DNA of 64,000 nucleotides from Flavobacteriales bacterium. Lineage in GTDB: Bacteria > Bacteroidota > Bacteroidia > Flavobacteriales_F > PHOS-HE28. The translations under genes were made by a program, and so were the position numbers. Positions 63,725 to 64,000 of the stretch are shown here, in pieces. Location: the NCBI GenBank assembly GCA_016713865.1, contig JADJOG010000012.1:56339-120338 (forward strand), read 5' to 3'. Each line of letters opens with the position of its first letter. Position 1 is the stretch's first letter. The notes beneath the pieces were generated by a model that was not told the DNA's origin, ran no database searches, and saw nothing but the letters and a program-made list of their open reading frames with translations.

Positions 63725-64000
63725 ATGCCCGGGGTCATACACAGATTCTTCAGAGCCTTTCACTGATCGCGACACGCGACGATGGGCGCCTGCTATGCCC
63801 CGGATGCGCGCTTCGGCGACCCGGTATTCGAACAACTCAACGTGGATCAGACGCGTGCCATGTGGCGCATGCTGCTCACACGAGGCACCGACCTGCGCAT
63901 CAGCTACCACGTGATCCGGTCGGATGAGCATTCGGCAGAAGCGGAATGGCAGGCATGGTACAGCTTCGGACCTCAAACACGGAAAGTGCACAATGCGATC
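63725..64000 (+). CDS. NTF2-like / SnoaL-like protein, N-terminal part (two compensating indels)
   Basis: Open to the window end. The ATG at 63725 gives VIHRFFRAFH, then a TGA. One extra base near 63762 and one missing near 63781 explain it, since the middle then reads DRDTRR and the frame returns as GACYAPDARFGDPVFEQLN, WRMLLTRGTDLRISYHVI and WQAWYSFGPQTRKVHN. This is the nuclear-transport-factor-2-like cone fold used by SnoaL-type enzymes and many small proteins of unknown role. The C-terminus lies outside the window. Confidence 0.72.

Overview
The window reads as a chromosomal piece of a GC-rich member of the Bacteroidota, most likely Flavobacteriales and probably from an environmental or metagenomic assembly. 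Support: lineage-typical gene blocks (parA-parB-DUF5683-dapB-lepB-lepB; bamD-rpoZ-coaBC-DUF4835-recN), a type IX secretion sorting domain on a serine hydrolase, PUR-alpha-like and omega-like small proteins of the Bacteroidota type, and -7 promoter boxes of the form TAnnTTyG close in front of many start codons. No rRNA, tRNA, CRISPR array or intact mobile element was seen.

Layout. 1-1930: AT-richer accessory stretch (partial PIN toxin-like gene, repeat remnant, OLD/RecF-like ATPase). 2025-5767: divergent cyanophycin synthetase (badly frame-broken as read) and cyanophycinase. 5883-9549: metal handling (CcoI-type P-type ATPase, CDF transporter). 9758-15029: a TPR/Ig/caspase-like protein that lacks the catalytic cysteine, followed at once by a propeller-sensor adenylate cyclase. 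15006-21916: a long leftward operon parA-parB-DUF5683-dapB-lepB-lepB-lipoprotein-NUDIX. 21951-26483: housekeeping genes (MBL hydrolase, PUR protein, LOG protein, Na+/H+ antiporter, AOS/SPT-family enzyme). 26605-33533: bamD-rpoZ-coaBC-DUF4835, then an AbgT transporter, then recN. 33530-39549: two large secreted proteins sharing a C-terminal module of about 240 residues; the larger carries a lysyl oxidase domain plus dockerin-like and cohesin-like parts. 39663-50163: fabI, OsmC, prolyl oligopeptidase, two-component genes, a NYN-cold-shock fusion, and an RnfD-like/DUF2330 pair. 50169-53590: KefB-type antiporter, DUF486, a channel-like two-helix protein, gamma carbonic anhydrase. 53712-60645: phosphate genes (porin, DUF47/PhoU-like, Pit, Na/Pi) around a GlmU-like protein and ornithine aminotransferase. 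60740-64000: a T9SS serine hydrolase, GT87 glycosyltransferase and MORN-type lipoprotein operon, and a partial NTF2-like gene.

A theme of the sequence itself is broken frames in otherwise well conserved, often essential genes (dapB, bamD, coaBC, rocD, cphA and others). Most are 1-nt insertions or deletions, often in short homopolymers, and there are also two apparent TGG-to-TAG changes. These look more like read or assembly errors than true pseudogenes. Genes are therefore annotated across the breaks, with the break positions given.
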